Assembly: GCF_004348685.1 (NCBI RefSeq)
Contig: NZ_SMKO01000005.1
Location: 1-64,000 of the forward strand
Source: Nonomuraea deserti
GTDB taxonomy: Bacteria; Actinomycetota; Actinomycetes; Streptosporangiales; Streptosporangiaceae
DNA length: 64,000 nt
Direction: 5' to 3'
Of the stretch, positions 35,547 through 45,702 are shown one piece after another (position 1 is the stretch's first letter; every line of letters begins with the position of its first letter). The notes beneath the pieces are model-generated. The model ran no database searches. It was not told where the DNA came from and was given only the letters and a program-made list of their open reading frames with translations. The position numbers and the translations under genes are program-made.

Positions 35547-37026
35547 GCGCGTCGCCGGCCGGTTCGTCATCGAGGCGCAGTTGGGCAGCGGCGGCATGGG
35601 ATGGGTCTGGCGCGGCCGTGACAGCAAGCTCGATCGGGTGGTGGCGCTCAAGCAGGTGCGTGCGGACGTCGGGCGCCTGCCGGAGCTGAAGGCGCGGGCC
35701 GAACGCGAGGCGCAGGCGCTGGCCCGGATCGACCACCCCGGCATCGTCCGCGTTCACGACGTGCTCGACGCCCCCGACGGCCCGTGGATCGTGATGGACT
35801 ACGTCCAGGGCACCGTGCTCGGCGCGCTCATCGAAAGGGCGCCGCTGTCCGAGCCCGCCGTGGTGCGCATCGGCGCCCAGGCGCTCGACGCGCTCGCCGC
35901 CGCACATGCGGTGGGTGTGCTCCACCGCGACGTGAAGCCGGACAACATCCTGATCACCGCTGCCGGCTCGGTCGTCCTGGTCGACTTCGGGATCGCCGCC
36001 ATCGAGGGCCACGAGCGCATCACCATGCTCGGCCACATCATCGGCACCCCCGACTTCCTCGCCCCCGAGCGCATACGCGGCACGCCGGTGGGCCCGGCGG
36101 CCGACCTGTGGTCGCTCGGGGCCACCCTCTACACGGCCCTGGAAGGACGCCCGCCGTTCCGCAAGAGCACCGAGGAGGCCACCAGGTTCGCGATCCTCAC
36201 CTCGCCCCCCGACCCCATGATCAGGGCTGTCCGGCTCAAGCCGACGCTCAACCGGTTGCTCGCCAAGAGCCCGGCCAACCGGATGACCGCCGGTGAGCTG
36301 GCGCGGCAGCTGGAAAGGGCCGCCGGGGGCGATCGCGGCGCCGGACCGCGGCCGCCGTCGCGTGCTGCTACGGCAACGCAACCCCGGCCGCCCAGGGAGG
36401 ACGAGGTCGCACGGGCGAACGGCGGCCCCGGCAGCAGAGGCGCCTCCGGAGGCAGGGGCGCTTCGGCAGGCGGCGGGGGAGCGGGTGCCGGCGTGGCGGC
36501 GCGACGCGTACGCCGGACGCTGGCGGACGTCGGCGACGCGGAACGGGGTTCGATGATCCTCACCCTGCCCCCCGACGAGGCGGCGGTGCTGCTCGCCGAG
36601 CGGTGGAAGCTGTTCACGACCGCCGCGGTGGAGGAGATGTGCCGCCAGGCGGCGAAGAGCGCGACCATCCTCCAGATGTTGCTGCCGGCCCGCGCGGGCT
36701 GGCTGCTGAACCAGGTGCGCGACCCGCGCCTGGTGGCCAGGGTGGTCCTGGCGATGAGCGCCCACCACCGCGGGCTCGTGCTGGGCCAGATGCACGATCG
36801 GCATTCGGCGGCGGCCATCGAGGCGATGGCCGACATCGACGCCCGGCAGACCGGCCTCGCCGTCGCGGCGATGCAGAAGGATCCGGCAGCTCAGGCGCTG
36901 AGCCGCCTTCCGCCTGCCACGATCGCCGGGCTGCTGGCGCAGGCCCCGCCGTCCTGCCGTGGCGGCCTGGTGCCCCTGTTGCCGTCGGGGATTCGCGAGG
37001 ACGTGGCGCGCAGGCTCGCCCACTGA
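35536..37026 (+). CDS. Serine/threonine protein kinase with C-terminal helical repeat domain
   Basis: A 496-residue Hanks-type kinase: glycine loop GSGGMGWVW, ATP-binding K39 in VALKQV, catalytic HRDVKPDN (130-137), DFG at 150-152 and the LAPER segment. After a Gly/Ala/Pro-rich linker (about 275-340), the last 155 residues are helical repeats rich in the pattern met-x-x-(D/R)-x-x-ala (LPPDEAAVLL, RDPRLVARVVLAM, MQKDPAAQALSRL). They resemble MgtE-N/FliG-type superhelices rather than PASTA. There is no membrane helix, unlike PknB. Coupling to the DUF4407 gene suggests the kinase is recruited to, or phosphorylates, that membrane protein's tail. Confidence 0.88.
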   Translation: MIGERVAGRFVIEAQLGSGGMGWVWRGRDSKLDRVVALKQVRADVGRLPELKARAEREAQALARIDHPGIVRVHDVLDAPDGPWIVMDYVQGTVLGALIERAPLSEPAVVRIGAQALDALAAAHAVGVLHRDVKPDNILITAAGSVVLVDFGIAAIEGHERITMLGHIIGTPDFLAPERIRGTPVGPAADLWSLGATLYTALEGRPPFRKSTEEATRFAILTSPPDPMIRAVRLKPTLNRLLAKSPANRMTAGELARQLERAAGGDRGAGPRPPSRAATATQPRPPREDEVARANGGPGSRGASGGRGASAGGGGAGAGVAARRVRRTLADVGDAERGSMILTLPPDEAAVLLAERWKLFTTAAVEEMCRQAAKSATILQMLLPARAGWLLNQVRDPRLVARVVLAMSAHHRGLVLGQMHDRHSAAAIEAMADIDARQTGLAVAAMQKDPAAQALSRLPPATIAGLLAQAPPSCRGGLVPLLPSGIREDVARRLAH

Positions 37027-37099
37027 GGCGGTCGAGGCGCTGACGTTCATGGTGACCGGAGGCCGAGGCCGTGGAGGCAGCGGCCTCCGGCCGGCGGGC

Positions 37100-38005
37100 T
37101 CAGCCGGGCAGGTGGTTGGTGGCGGAGGCGCCGTCAGGTGGGGCCAGGTGTTCCAGGAGCGCGTCTATGGACGCGACGGCGACGTCCTCGCTGGGACGCG
37201 AGAGGAAGACGTTGACGTGGTACTCACCGTCCGCTTCCTTGCCCGTGGGGTCGAGGCCCTGCTCGGCCAGCGACCGCAGGGCGAACTCCCGCTCCAGGTC
37301 GTCGGCGAAGCGCCGCTGCGGGAAGGTGGCGTTGTCCAGTTGCTCCGTGACCAGCCCGTGGCGGGCGAGCGTGTCGGCCACGGGGGTGAAGTCGACCGTC
37401 CGCAGGCACAGGGCGGCGAACCATGGGCGGCGATCGGGGGACGTGCAGTCGAGCAGGCGGTCGATCGACCGGTCGGTGATGTAGCCGATGCCGCCGGTGA
37501 CCGTGATGAGGTCGGCTTCGCCGACGATCTGCGCCAGTTCGGGCGACGGGTCGTTCTGCTCCAGGTTGTCGGACGCTCCCGCGTCCAGCAGGCCCACGTG
37601 TACGGCGTATTCGACGGCTGACGAGGCGGTGTCCAGCCCGATCACCCGGGGAGCGGCCTGCCGTCGGTGGCTCCGGTAGAAGCTGCGGTCTTCGTCGGCG
37701 AGCTCTTCTGGGGCCAGGTGGGCCACCTGGTCGTCGGCGTAGTGGTCGTAGAGGTGGTCGAGCGTGAGCTCGCATTTCATCAGCGCCGCGTTCACGCCGT
37801 ACGAACAGCACAGGTCCACGACGGTCGGTGAGTCCACGTCGAGCGCGTCGAGCACTTTGAGGAAGACGCGCTGCCCATGGTGGGGGACGGTGTAATCCAA
37901 GCTGCCTAGGCGGTCGAAGTACGCCCGGGGGTCTGGACGATCGTAGATGTCGTTGAAGTCGGCCTTTTCTAGCTTCCGGTCAGTGATCTGATCGTCGGCT
38001 CGCAC
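37100..38005 (-). CDS. Class I SAM-dependent methyltransferase-like protein
   Basis: A 301-residue protein with a SAM-binding motif I, VVDLCCSYGVNAAL, at about 61-74, and an acidic end to the next strand (RVIGLDTASSAVEYA). The catalytic residues and the substrate cannot be deduced. The N-terminal 45 residues are charged and lack a signal. It is convergent with the kinase gene. A TATCAC-GT-GTGATA dyad lies about 55 bp before its start and is a plausible operator. It may be independent of the GTPase module. Confidence 0.7.
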   Translation of the reverse strand: MRADDQITDRKLEKADFNDIYDRPDPRAYFDRLGSLDYTVPHHGQRVFLKVLDALDVDSPTVVDLCCSYGVNAALMKCELTLDHLYDHYADDQVAHLAPEELADEDRSFYRSHRRQAAPRVIGLDTASSAVEYAVHVGLLDAGASDNLEQNDPSPELAQIVGEADLITVTGGIGYITDRSIDRLLDCTSPDRRPWFAALCLRTVDFTPVADTLARHGLVTEQLDNATFPQRRFADDLEREFALRSLAEQGLDPTGKEADGEYHVNVFLSRPSEDVAVASIDALLEHLAPPDGASATNHLPG

Positions 38006-38059
38006 ACTCTGCCTTTCTGCGTGGCTGCATCACTACAGGGACAAACGACCCGTTTAACG

Positions 38060-38073
38060 TATCACGTGTGATA
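38060..38073. promoter_or_regulatory. Dyad TATCAC-GT-GTGATA upstream of the methyltransferase
   Basis: Perfect 6-bp arms with a 2-bp centre in the AT-rich gap before the leftward methyltransferase gene. This is the right place for an operator. The binding protein is unknown; the nearest regulators are the two TetR genes to the right. Confidence 0.5.
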
Positions 38074-38122
38074 AATCACGATTTAGTGGGATTTCCGCAG
38101 AACGGAAGTCCGGCGCGGCACT

Positions 38123-38165
38123 CCGCCGCATGGGCGGCGCGGCGCTCCCGCCGCCCATGCGGCGG
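38123..38165 (-). terminator. Strong GC-rich hairpin after the tandem TetR genes
   Basis: CCGCCGCATGGGCGGC (38123-38138) pairs perfectly over 16 bp with 38150-38165 across an 11-nt loop. It begins 7 bp past the stop of the leftward TetR gene at 38172, where a transcription terminator is expected. No U-tract follows on the minus strand, which is common in actinomycetes. Confidence 0.7.
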
Positions 38166-38171
38166 GGAGCC

Positions 38172-38828
38172 TTACGCCGTCGCGGGGCCGGGACGGTCCA
38201 GGCCGGCGGCGAGCTCGGCGATGGCCGCGTCGCACTGCTGACCCAGCAGGGCCGTGGCGGACGCGTGGTCCAGGCCCACGGCCTGATCGAGCCACCGGTC
38301 CAGGACGACGTGGAGCGCCGCCAGCACGGCGGCCGCGCACACCGCCGGATAGAAGCCGTCGCGGCCCGGAGGATCGACGCGTTCGGCGATCGCCTCGGCG
38401 AAGGTCTTCTCCTGGGCGGCGAGCACGGCCAGTTGCTGGGGCATCAACGATGGCTCGCGCCGGATGAGCCGCAACGCCTCGAGGTGGTCATGGCTGACGG
38501 CGTCGCTCTCGTTGAGGACGATGAGCACCGCCTCGCGGAACGCCCGCAGCACCGACTCCGTGCGCGGCCGGGCCCTGAACTGGGCGATGAGCTGCTCCGC
38601 GGCGGACGACACGGGCGCCACCATGGCCTCTTCCTTGCTGGAGAAGTAGTTGAAGAAGGTCCGCAGCGCGATGTCGGCCTCGTCGGCGATCTGCTCGACC
38701 GTGACGTTGTCGACGCCGTGGCGCAGGGCCAGGCGCAGGGCGGCGTCGCGGAGCGCGGCCCTGGTGGCCTGCTTCTTGCGTTCGCGGCGGCCGAGAGCCG
38801 GCGTCGCCGCGCCGGTGCGCGCGCTCAC
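38172..38828 (-). CDS. TetR family transcriptional regulator (second of a coupled pair)
   Basis: A 218-residue regulator. The DNA-binding part reads VDNVTVEQIADEADIALRTFFNYFSSKEEAM (in two parts), the FFNYFSSKE variant common in actinobacterial TetR proteins. The C-terminal ligand domain is helical. The GTG start overlaps the previous TetR stop as GTGA, so the two proteins are co-translated. It is followed by a strong hairpin. Ligand and targets are unknown. Confidence 0.87.
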   Translation of the reverse strand: MSARTGAATPALGRRERKKQATRAALRDAALRLALRHGVDNVTVEQIADEADIALRTFFNYFSSKEEAMVAPVSSAAEQLIAQFRARPRTESVLRAFREAVLIVLNESDAVSHDHLEALRLIRREPSLMPQQLAVLAAQEKTFAEAIAERVDPPGRDGFYPAVCAAAVLAALHVVLDRWLDQAVGLDHASATALLGQQCDAAIAELAAGLDRPGPATA

Positions 38829-39409
38829 GTCATCACGGCGCGCTTGACGCTCTCGCGGAGCAGGGCGCGACGCTGCTCGTGCACGTCGGAGGGCTCGTCG
38901 GCGGTCGCGGCGTAGACGTTGCTGACCGGCGACCACGCCATGGACATCGCGATGACCAGGGCCAGCACGTCGAACGGATCGCCCGGTCGCACGACCCCCG
39001 AGGCCTGCGCCTCGGCGATGGCGCGCAGCTTGTGCTCGTCGAGGCGGTCGGTGTCTTCGACGAGGTGACCGGCGGGGCGCCGCTCCAGGCGGGCCCAGGT
39101 GGCCAGCCGGATGAGGTCGGGGCGGCGGAGATATTCGTCGTAGAGGCGCACGGCCCAGTCGGCGAGGTCGGTGGCGTCGATCGGGACGACGTTGGTGATC
39201 CGCTCCAGCGAGCCGAAGAAGATGGCGTCGAACAGCCCTTCCTTGCTGCCGAAATAGGCGTAGAGCTGCGCCTTGTTGGTGCGCGCGGCCGCCACGATCC
39301 GCTCGATGCGCGCCCCGGCGATGCCGTGCTCGGCGAACTCCCTGGTCGCCGCGTCGAGGATGCGACCGCGGGTCGCGGCGCCGCGGGAGGTCAGGGGCTG
39401 GTCGGCCAT
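38825..39409 (-). CDS. TetR family transcriptional regulator controlling the divergent alcohol dehydrogenase
   Basis: A 194-residue repressor. The N-terminal region has EHGIAGARIERIVAAARTNKAQLYAYFGSKEGLFDA (in two parts). It is divergent from a zinc alcohol dehydrogenase, and the 95-bp gap contains two copies of an 18-bp dyad, so it is the likely autoregulated repressor of that enzyme. It overlaps the second TetR gene by 4 bp. Confidence 0.9.
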   Translation of the reverse strand: MADQPLTSRGAATRGRILDAATREFAEHGIAGARIERIVAAARTNKAQLYAYFGSKEGLFDAIFFGSLERITNVVPIDATDLADWAVRLYDEYLRRPDLIRLATWARLERRPAGHLVEDTDRLDEHKLRAIAEAQASGVVRPGDPFDVLALVIAMSMAWSPVSNVYAATADEPSDVHEQRRALLRESVKRAVMT

Positions 39410-39423
39410 GGCGCGAGCCTACC

Positions 39424-39492
39424 AAACAGAACAGTCGGTTTGCTGTCTGGGCATCCCATGTGTCAAGGTGAAATAAACCGAACAGTCTGTTT
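39424..39492. promoter_or_regulatory. Twin 18-bp operators between TetR and alcohol dehydrogenase
   Basis: AAACAGAACAGTCGGTTT at 39424-39441 and AAACCGAACAGTCTGTTT at 39475-39492 share the dyad AAAC(A/C)GA-ACAG-TC(G/T)GTTT. They are offset by 51 bp, about five helical turns. The second ends a few bases before the dehydrogenase ribosome-binding site, so it would block that promoter or its early transcript. Confidence 0.78.
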
Positions 39493-39504
39493 ATAGGAGT
39501 CCGG

Positions 39505-40545
39505 ATGAGGACCACAGTGGGATGGCGCGCGGACGGCCCCGTGACGACGCTGCGGCGGGCGTCTTTCGAACGGCGCGACCTGCGCCCTGACGACATCGCG
39601 GTACGTGTGGACTACTGCGGTGTCTGCCACACGGACCTGCAGGCCGTCCGCGCCCACCGCGAGACCGGCGTGTCCGTCGTGCCCGGCCACGAGTTCACGG
39701 GCGTGGTGACCGGGACCGGGTCCGCGGTCACCCGGTTCGCCGCCGGTGACCCCGTAGCGGTCGGCAACATCGTCGACGCGTGCGGGGCGTGCGCGATGTG
39801 CCGCGCCGGCCAGGAGAACTTCTGCCACGAGTTCCCGACCCTGACCTACGGCGGCGCCGACCGCCACGACGGGTCGACCACCCTGGGGGCCTACTCCCGC
39901 GAGTACGTCGTCCGCGACCGGTTCGCCTACCGGCTCCCCGCCGGCCTCGACCCCGCCGCCGCGGCTCCGCTGCTCTGCGCCGGGATCACCGTCTGGGAGC
40001 CGCTGAGCACACTCGGCGTGGGCCCGGGCAGCCGCGTCGCCGTGGCGGGGCTGGGCGGCCTCGGCCACCTCGCGGTCAAGCTCGCCGTGGCGCTCGGCGC
40101 CGACACCACGGTCATCAGCCGGTCGGCGGGCAAGGCCGGGGACGCCCGCCGGCTCGGCGCCCACGACGTCGTCGTCTCCACGGATCCGGACCGGATGGCC
40201 GCGGCGCGCGACCGGTTCGACGTCGTCATCGACACCATCCCCGCCCCGCACGACCTCGGCCCCTACCTGCGGCTCGTGGCCATGGACGGGACCCTCGGCC
40301 TCGTCGGGCACCTGGGGCAGGTCACCCTGCAGGCCATGGATTTGCTCGTCGGGCGCAAGAAGCTCAGCTCCGCGGGCAGCGGCGGCCGGCCCGCGACCGC
40401 CGCCCTGCTGGACTTCTGCGCCGAGCACGGCGTCGCCGCCGACATCGAGCTGCTCCCCTCGGCGCGCGTGAACGAAGCCCTCGACCGCCTCGAACGCAAC
40501 GACGTGCGCTACCGCTTCGTCCTCGACCTGTCCGACCTGTCCTGA
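39505..40545 (+). CDS. Zinc-dependent NAD(P) alcohol dehydrogenase, cinnamyl-alcohol-dehydrogenase-like
   Basis: A 346-residue medium-chain dehydrogenase. The catalytic zinc site is Cys in CGVCHTDL plus the His/Glu of GHEFTGVV; the structural zinc has cysteines in CGACAMCRAGQENFC. The cofactor loop is GLGGLGHLAVKLA. It resembles the CAD/YahK-type reductases that act on aldehydes. AGGAG precedes the ATG. Its expression is probably induced when an aldehyde-like ligand releases the divergent TetR. It ends 10 bp from the convergent transporter operon. Confidence 0.92.
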   Translation: MRTTVGWRADGPVTTLRRASFERRDLRPDDIAVRVDYCGVCHTDLQAVRAHRETGVSVVPGHEFTGVVTGTGSAVTRFAAGDPVAVGNIVDACGACAMCRAGQENFCHEFPTLTYGGADRHDGSTTLGAYSREYVVRDRFAYRLPAGLDPAAAAPLLCAGITVWEPLSTLGVGPGSRVAVAGLGGLGHLAVKLAVALGADTTVISRSAGKAGDARRLGAHDVVVSTDPDRMAAARDRFDVVIDTIPAPHDLGPYLRLVAMDGTLGLVGHLGQVTLQAMDLLVGRKKLSSAGSGGRPATAALLDFCAEHGVAADIELLPSARVNEALDRLERNDVRYRFVLDLSDLS

Positions 40546-40555
40546 ACGCCGGGTG

Positions 40556-41568
<1,013 letters not shown>

Positions 41569-41572
<4 letters not shown>

Positions 41573-42618
41573 GCGGCACCTCCAGCGACATCGTCGGCCG
41601 ACGTCACGGTGAAGACGTCCTCGGGTCGCCGCCCTTCGAGGTCGGCGGAGAAGTGGCAGGCGGCCAGGTGGTCGGGGCCGGACGCGGCGGCCAGCTCAGG
41701 CTCGGCCGTCTCGCAGGTCTCCCGGCGCATCGGGCAGCGCGGCGCGAACGGGCATCCCGGCGGCAGGTCGAGCAGGGACGGAGGCGACCCCGCGATCGGC
41801 GTCAACCGGTCAGCCCTGCGGGCGTCGTCGAGCCGGGGAAGGCTGCCGATCAGACCGAGCGTGTACGGCATCCGCGGCGTGTAGTAGATGTCGTCGACGC
41901 CGCCCAGTTCCACCGGACGACCGGCGTACATGACGAGCACCCGGTCCGCGGCCCCGGCGACGACGCCGAGGTCGTGGGTGATCAGCACCATGGCGGCGTC
42001 GGTCGCGGCCCGCGCCGTCTCCAGCGCCCTGAGCACCTGAGCCTGCACGGTGACGTCGAGCGCGGTGGTCGGCTCGTCGGCGATGATGACGTCCGGCGAG
42101 TTGGCCATGGCGGTGGCGATGACGACGCGCTGGCGCATGCCGCCGGAGAACTGGTGCGGATAGTCGCGGGCGCGTTCGCGGGGCCGCGGGATCTGCATCA
42201 TGGCCAGGAGCTCGACGGCGCGTTCGCGGGCCTGCGCGGCGCTGACGTCGTTGTGCGCCCTGACCGCCTCGGCGATCTGGTCGCCCACCGCGTAGACCGG
42301 GTTGAGCGAGGTCATCGGATCCTGGAAGACCATCGCGATCCGGCCGCCGCGCAGGGTCCGCATCTGCCTGTCCGGCGCGCCGATCAGCTCCTGGCCGCGG
42401 AACCGGACCGAGCCGCCGATCCGCGCCGAGGCCGGCAGCAGGCCCATCACCGCCATCGAGGTGACCGACTTGCCCGAGCCGGACTCGCCGACGATGCCGA
42501 GCACCTCGCCCCGCCGCAGCTCGTAGCTGACCCCGCGGACGGCGCGGACCAGGCCGTCCTCGGTGGGGAACGACACGGTGAGGCCCTCGACCTCGAGCAC
42601 CGCCTCACGTTCGCTCAT
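41569..42618 (-). CDS. Oligopeptide/dipeptide ABC transporter ATPase (OppD/DppD-type)
   Basis: A 349-residue ATPase: Walker [10 protein letters not shown], signature [10 protein letters not shown], Walker B VIIADEP, and the C-terminal cysteine motif [14 protein letters not shown] that in this family binds an iron-sulfur cluster. It overlaps both neighbours by 4 bp, so it is translationally coupled to the permease and to the second ATPase. Confidence 0.93.
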
Positions 42619-43529
42619 GCGCGCACCTTCCGCTGGGTCGGGTCGAAGGCGTCGCGCAGCCCGTCGCCGATGAAGTTGATGGACAGGGCGATCACCACGA
42701 TGAACGCGCCGGGGAAGTAGAACAACCAGGGCCGGGTGCTGACCGCGGTGTCGGCCTCGCTGACGAGGAGGCCGAGGGAGGTGTCGGGGGGCTGGACGCC
42801 CAGGCCGAGGAACGACAGCGCCGTCTCCACGAGGATGGCGGCGGCCACGAGGATGGTGACGTTGACGATGATGGGCCCGAGCGCGTTGGGGATCAGGTGC
42901 CGGAAGATGATCCAGCGGTCGGTGGCGCCGAGCGCGCGGCTCGCCTCGACGTACTCCTTCTCCCGCAGCGACAGCACGACGCCGCGCACCACGCGGGAGA
43001 CGTACGCCCACTGGAGGGCGGCGATGACGAGCGCGACGAACCACCAGGAGCCGGAGGTGGCGCGGGTCAGCACGGCGGCGACCGCCAGCAGCGGCAGCGT
43101 GAGGACGAGGTCGGCGATCCGCATCATCACGCTGTCGGTGATGCCGCGGTAGTAGCCGGAGAACGCGCCCCACAGGGTGCCCACCAGCCCGGCCAGGAAG
43201 GCGATGAGCAGGGCGATCTCGATCGACCGTTGCGTGCCGCGCAGCACCTGGGCGAACGTGTCGTGGCCGAGGTTGTCGGTGCCGAACGGGTGGTCGAGCG
43301 AGGGCGGGACGGACACCGCCGAGGTGATGTCGGCGTAGTCGTAGCGCCAGAGCGCGCCGCCGACGAAGGCCAGCAGGACGACGGCGGCGAACAGCGCCAG
43401 GCTGATCACGGCCGCCTTGTGCCGGAGGAAGCGGCGGAGCACCAGCTCGCCCTGGCTGCGCTGGCGCACCGCGACGGCCGCCTGCGCGCTCGATGGGGGG
43501 CGGGGTGCCGCCCCGGTGTGGTCACTCAT
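42615..43529 (-). CDS. Oligopeptide/dipeptide ABC transporter permease (DppC-type)
   Basis: A 304-residue permease with about six helices and an N-terminal OppC-type extension (LVLRRFLRHKAAVISLALF). The EAA loop that contacts the ATPase is in ALGATDRWIIFRHLIPNALGP. The 3' end is joined to the ATPase gene by a TCATG overlap, and the start overlaps the other permease by 8 bp. Confidence 0.92.
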   Translation of the reverse strand: MSDHTGAAPRPPSSAQAAVAVRQRSQGELVLRRFLRHKAAVISLALFAAVVLLAFVGGALWRYDYADITSAVSVPPSLDHPFGTDNLGHDTFAQVLRGTQRSIEIALLIAFLAGLVGTLWGAFSGYYRGITDSVMMRIADLVLTLPLLAVAAVLTRATSGSWWFVALVIAALQWAYVSRVVRGVVLSLREKEYVEASRALGATDRWIIFRHLIPNALGPIIVNVTILVAAAILVETALSFLGLGVQPPDTSLGLLVSEADTAVSTRPWLFYFPGAFIVVIALSINFIGDGLRDAFDPTQRKVRA

Positions 43530-44502
43530 GGCGAATCCGGGGGTCGAGGAGGGCGTACAGCAGGTCGGCGATCAGGTTGAAGACGATGACCGCGACCGCG
43601 ACCACCAGCAGCCAGGCGAGCACCGCGTAGGCGTCGCGCTGGCTGACGGAGGTGACGAGGAACTCACCGAGTCCGCGCCACTGGAAGACCGTCTCGGTGA
43701 TCACCGCGCCGGAGATCAGCGTCGCGAAGTCGAGCGCGGTGACGGTGGTCATGGGGATGAGCGCCGTGCGCAGGGCGTGGCGTACGATGACGCGCCGCCT
43801 GGACAGTCCCTTGGCGCGGGCGAACAGGACGTAGTCGCTGTTGAGCACGTCGAGCATGGACGCCCGCTGGAACCGGCTCCACGCGCCGAACGAGAGCAGC
43901 GCCAGCGAGATCGTCGGCAGCACCATGTGGCCGGCGGCGTCGGCCAGCTGGGCCCAGGCGCCGCCCTCGACGATGACGGACTTCTCCCCGATCGTGTACA
44001 CGACCTGGTCGCCGATGAGGTTGTTGAGGGAGATCCCGCCCTGCTTGAGCAGCACGGCGAACCAGAACGACGGCATCGACAGGAACAGGAACGCGGCGAA
44101 CGTGAACCCGTAGTCGATGCCCGAATACTGCTTGACCGCGCTGATCACGCCCACCACCACGGCGAGCACGAGGGCGAGGAGCACCGCCACGGCTATCAGC
44201 CGCACGGTGACCCCGAACCTGACGGCGATCTCGTGGCCGATGTCCACGTTGGTCCGCACGGAGGGGCCGAAGTCGCCCTGCGCGACGCCGGTGATCCAGG
44301 TCCAGTACCGCTGCAGCGGCGGCTCGTCCAGGTGCAGGCGCTGCTCCTCGACCGCGATCACCTGCGGCGAGGGGGGCGGGTTGCGGCCCTTGAGGTTGGC
44401 GAGCGGGTCCCCTGCCATGGTCACGAGCAGGAAGACGGTGAAGGTCGACGCCACGATCACCGGGATGGCGATCAGGAGCCGGCGGAGTGTGTAAGCGACC
44501 AC
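43522..44502 (-). CDS. Oligopeptide/dipeptide ABC transporter permease (DppB-type)
   Basis: A 326-residue permease with about six helices. The N-terminus (YTLRRLLIAIPVIVASTFTVF) is typical of DppB, and the EAA loop is AKGLSRRRVIVRHALRTALIP. The start is a GTG, 6 bp after the stop of the Tat-exported hydrolase, showing that the hydrolase and transporter are one transcription unit. Confidence 0.92.
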   Translation of the reverse strand: MVAYTLRRLLIAIPVIVASTFTVFLLVTMAGDPLANLKGRNPPPSPQVIAVEEQRLHLDEPPLQRYWTWITGVAQGDFGPSVRTNVDIGHEIAVRFGVTVRLIAVAVLLALVLAVVVGVISAVKQYSGIDYGFTFAAFLFLSMPSFWFAVLLKQGGISLNNLIGDQVVYTIGEKSVIVEGGAWAQLADAAGHMVLPTISLALLSFGAWSRFQRASMLDVLNSDYVLFARAKGLSRRRVIVRHALRTALIPMTTVTALDFATLISGAVITETVFQWRGLGEFLVTSVSQRDAYAVLAWLLVVAVAVIVFNLIADLLYALLDPRIRHE

Positions 44503-44508
44503 GAGGCA

Positions 44509-45702
44509 CTACCAGATCTCTCGCACGGCGTCGAACACCTTGGGCGCGCTCCGGTCGATTGCGGGATAGGTGGTCTGGTCGTTGCTCAGCAGGATGACGG
44601 AGATGTCCTGGTCCGGGAACAGGGCGTGCATGGTGCGAAACCCGCCCATGCCGCCGTTGTGCCAGATGTACGGCTTGCCGTCGTGTGTCTGGATCACCCA
44701 GCCGCACGCGTAACCGCCGAGCTCCGGGGTGAACATCATCCGCAACGTCTCCCGGCGGAACAGGCCGGGCCGCGACAGCGCCGCGTCCCACACGGCGAGG
44801 TCGCGCGCGCTGCCGGTCAGCCCGCCGGCGCCCGTCATCCACGGCAGGCTCCACTGGTACGCGCGGTGCACCCCGTCGGTCTCGGCGTAGTAGCCGAGGG
44901 CGACGTCCCGGCTGCCGCGAGCCGGATATCCCTGGGTCGTGTCGCGCATCCGCAGCGGGTCGAAGAAGTGGCGCTGCAGGAAACGGCCGAGGGGCATCCC
45001 GGCCACCTTCTGCACCACCAGCGCGAGCAGCAGGAAGTTGCTGTTGCTGTAGGCGTACTTCGATCCGGGAGGGAACTGGAGCGGCAGCGACTCCAGTTTC
45101 GCGACGACGGCCGAGTGGTCGGACTCCCCGGAGGCGACGAAGGCATCGTACGCCGACTGGAACAGCGGAAAGTCGTTGTAGTCGGGAATGCCGGTCACCT
45201 GGTGCATCAGCTGGAGCAAGGTGACGTCGGCGGCGCGCCGGTAGTCGGGCAGGAAGGTGCCGAGCCGGTCGTGGACCGACAATCTGCCCCGCTCGTGGAG
45301 CAGCAGGACCGCGGCCGCCGTGAATCCCTTGCTGATGGAACCGAGGTTGTAGACGGTGTCGAAGGTGCTGCGGCGCCGGCCCCGCGGCAGGTCCAGCACC
45401 TCGTCGAGCTGCTCGACCTGGAAATAGTCCTCGCCGGTGAAGCGCTCGGGCAGGCCGCGGTCGCGCAGGCCGTAGCCCTTCGCGAACACCGTACGGCCCT
45501 CCTTGCTCACGGCCACGGTGATGCCGGTGCCGTCCGGCCCGATGGCGGCGACGATCTCGTCGATGCGACGGTGCCAGTCCGGGCGAAGCCGGCCGGACGC
45601 GGCGGCCCGCGCGTCCGGGATGACGCCGGCGCTGACCACCGCCCCGCCCACGCCGGCGAGAGCCGCCTTCAACAGCGTCCGCCTCGTGGCTGTGCTCTCC
45701 AT
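44509..45702 (-). CDS. Tat-exported serine hydrolase (beta-lactamase/D-aminopeptidase family)
   Basis: A 397-residue class C beta-lactamase/DD-peptidase-like enzyme. It begins with a Tat signal (TRRTLLKAALAG) and an Ala-rich cleavage region near 33. The catalytic tetrad is SISK (S122, K125), the second motif is Y218-S-N, and the third is WHNGGMGGF (the HxG form). Such enzymes hydrolyse D-amino-acid peptides or esters outside the membrane. As the first gene of the peptide-transporter operon it probably trims peptides before uptake. A divergent promoter with a large palindrome lies just upstream. Confidence 0.88.
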   Translation of the reverse strand: MESTATRRTLLKAALAGVGGAVVSAGVIPDARAAASGRLRPDWHRRIDEIVAAIGPDGTGITVAVSKEGRTVFAKGYGLRDRGLPERFTGEDYFQVEQLDEVLDLPRGRRRSTFDTVYNLGSISKGFTAAAVLLLHERGRLSVHDRLGTFLPDYRRAADVTLLQLMHQVTGIPDYNDFPLFQSAYDAFVASGESDHSAVVAKLESLPLQFPPGSKYAYSNSNFLLLALVVQKVAGMPLGRFLQRHFFDPLRMRDTTQGYPARGSRDVALGYYAETDGVHRAYQWSLPWMTGAGGLTGSARDLAVWDAALSRPGLFRRETLRMMFTPELGGYACGWVIQTHDGKPYIWHNGGMGGFRTMHALFPDQDISVILLSNDQTTYPAIDRSAPKVFDAVREIW

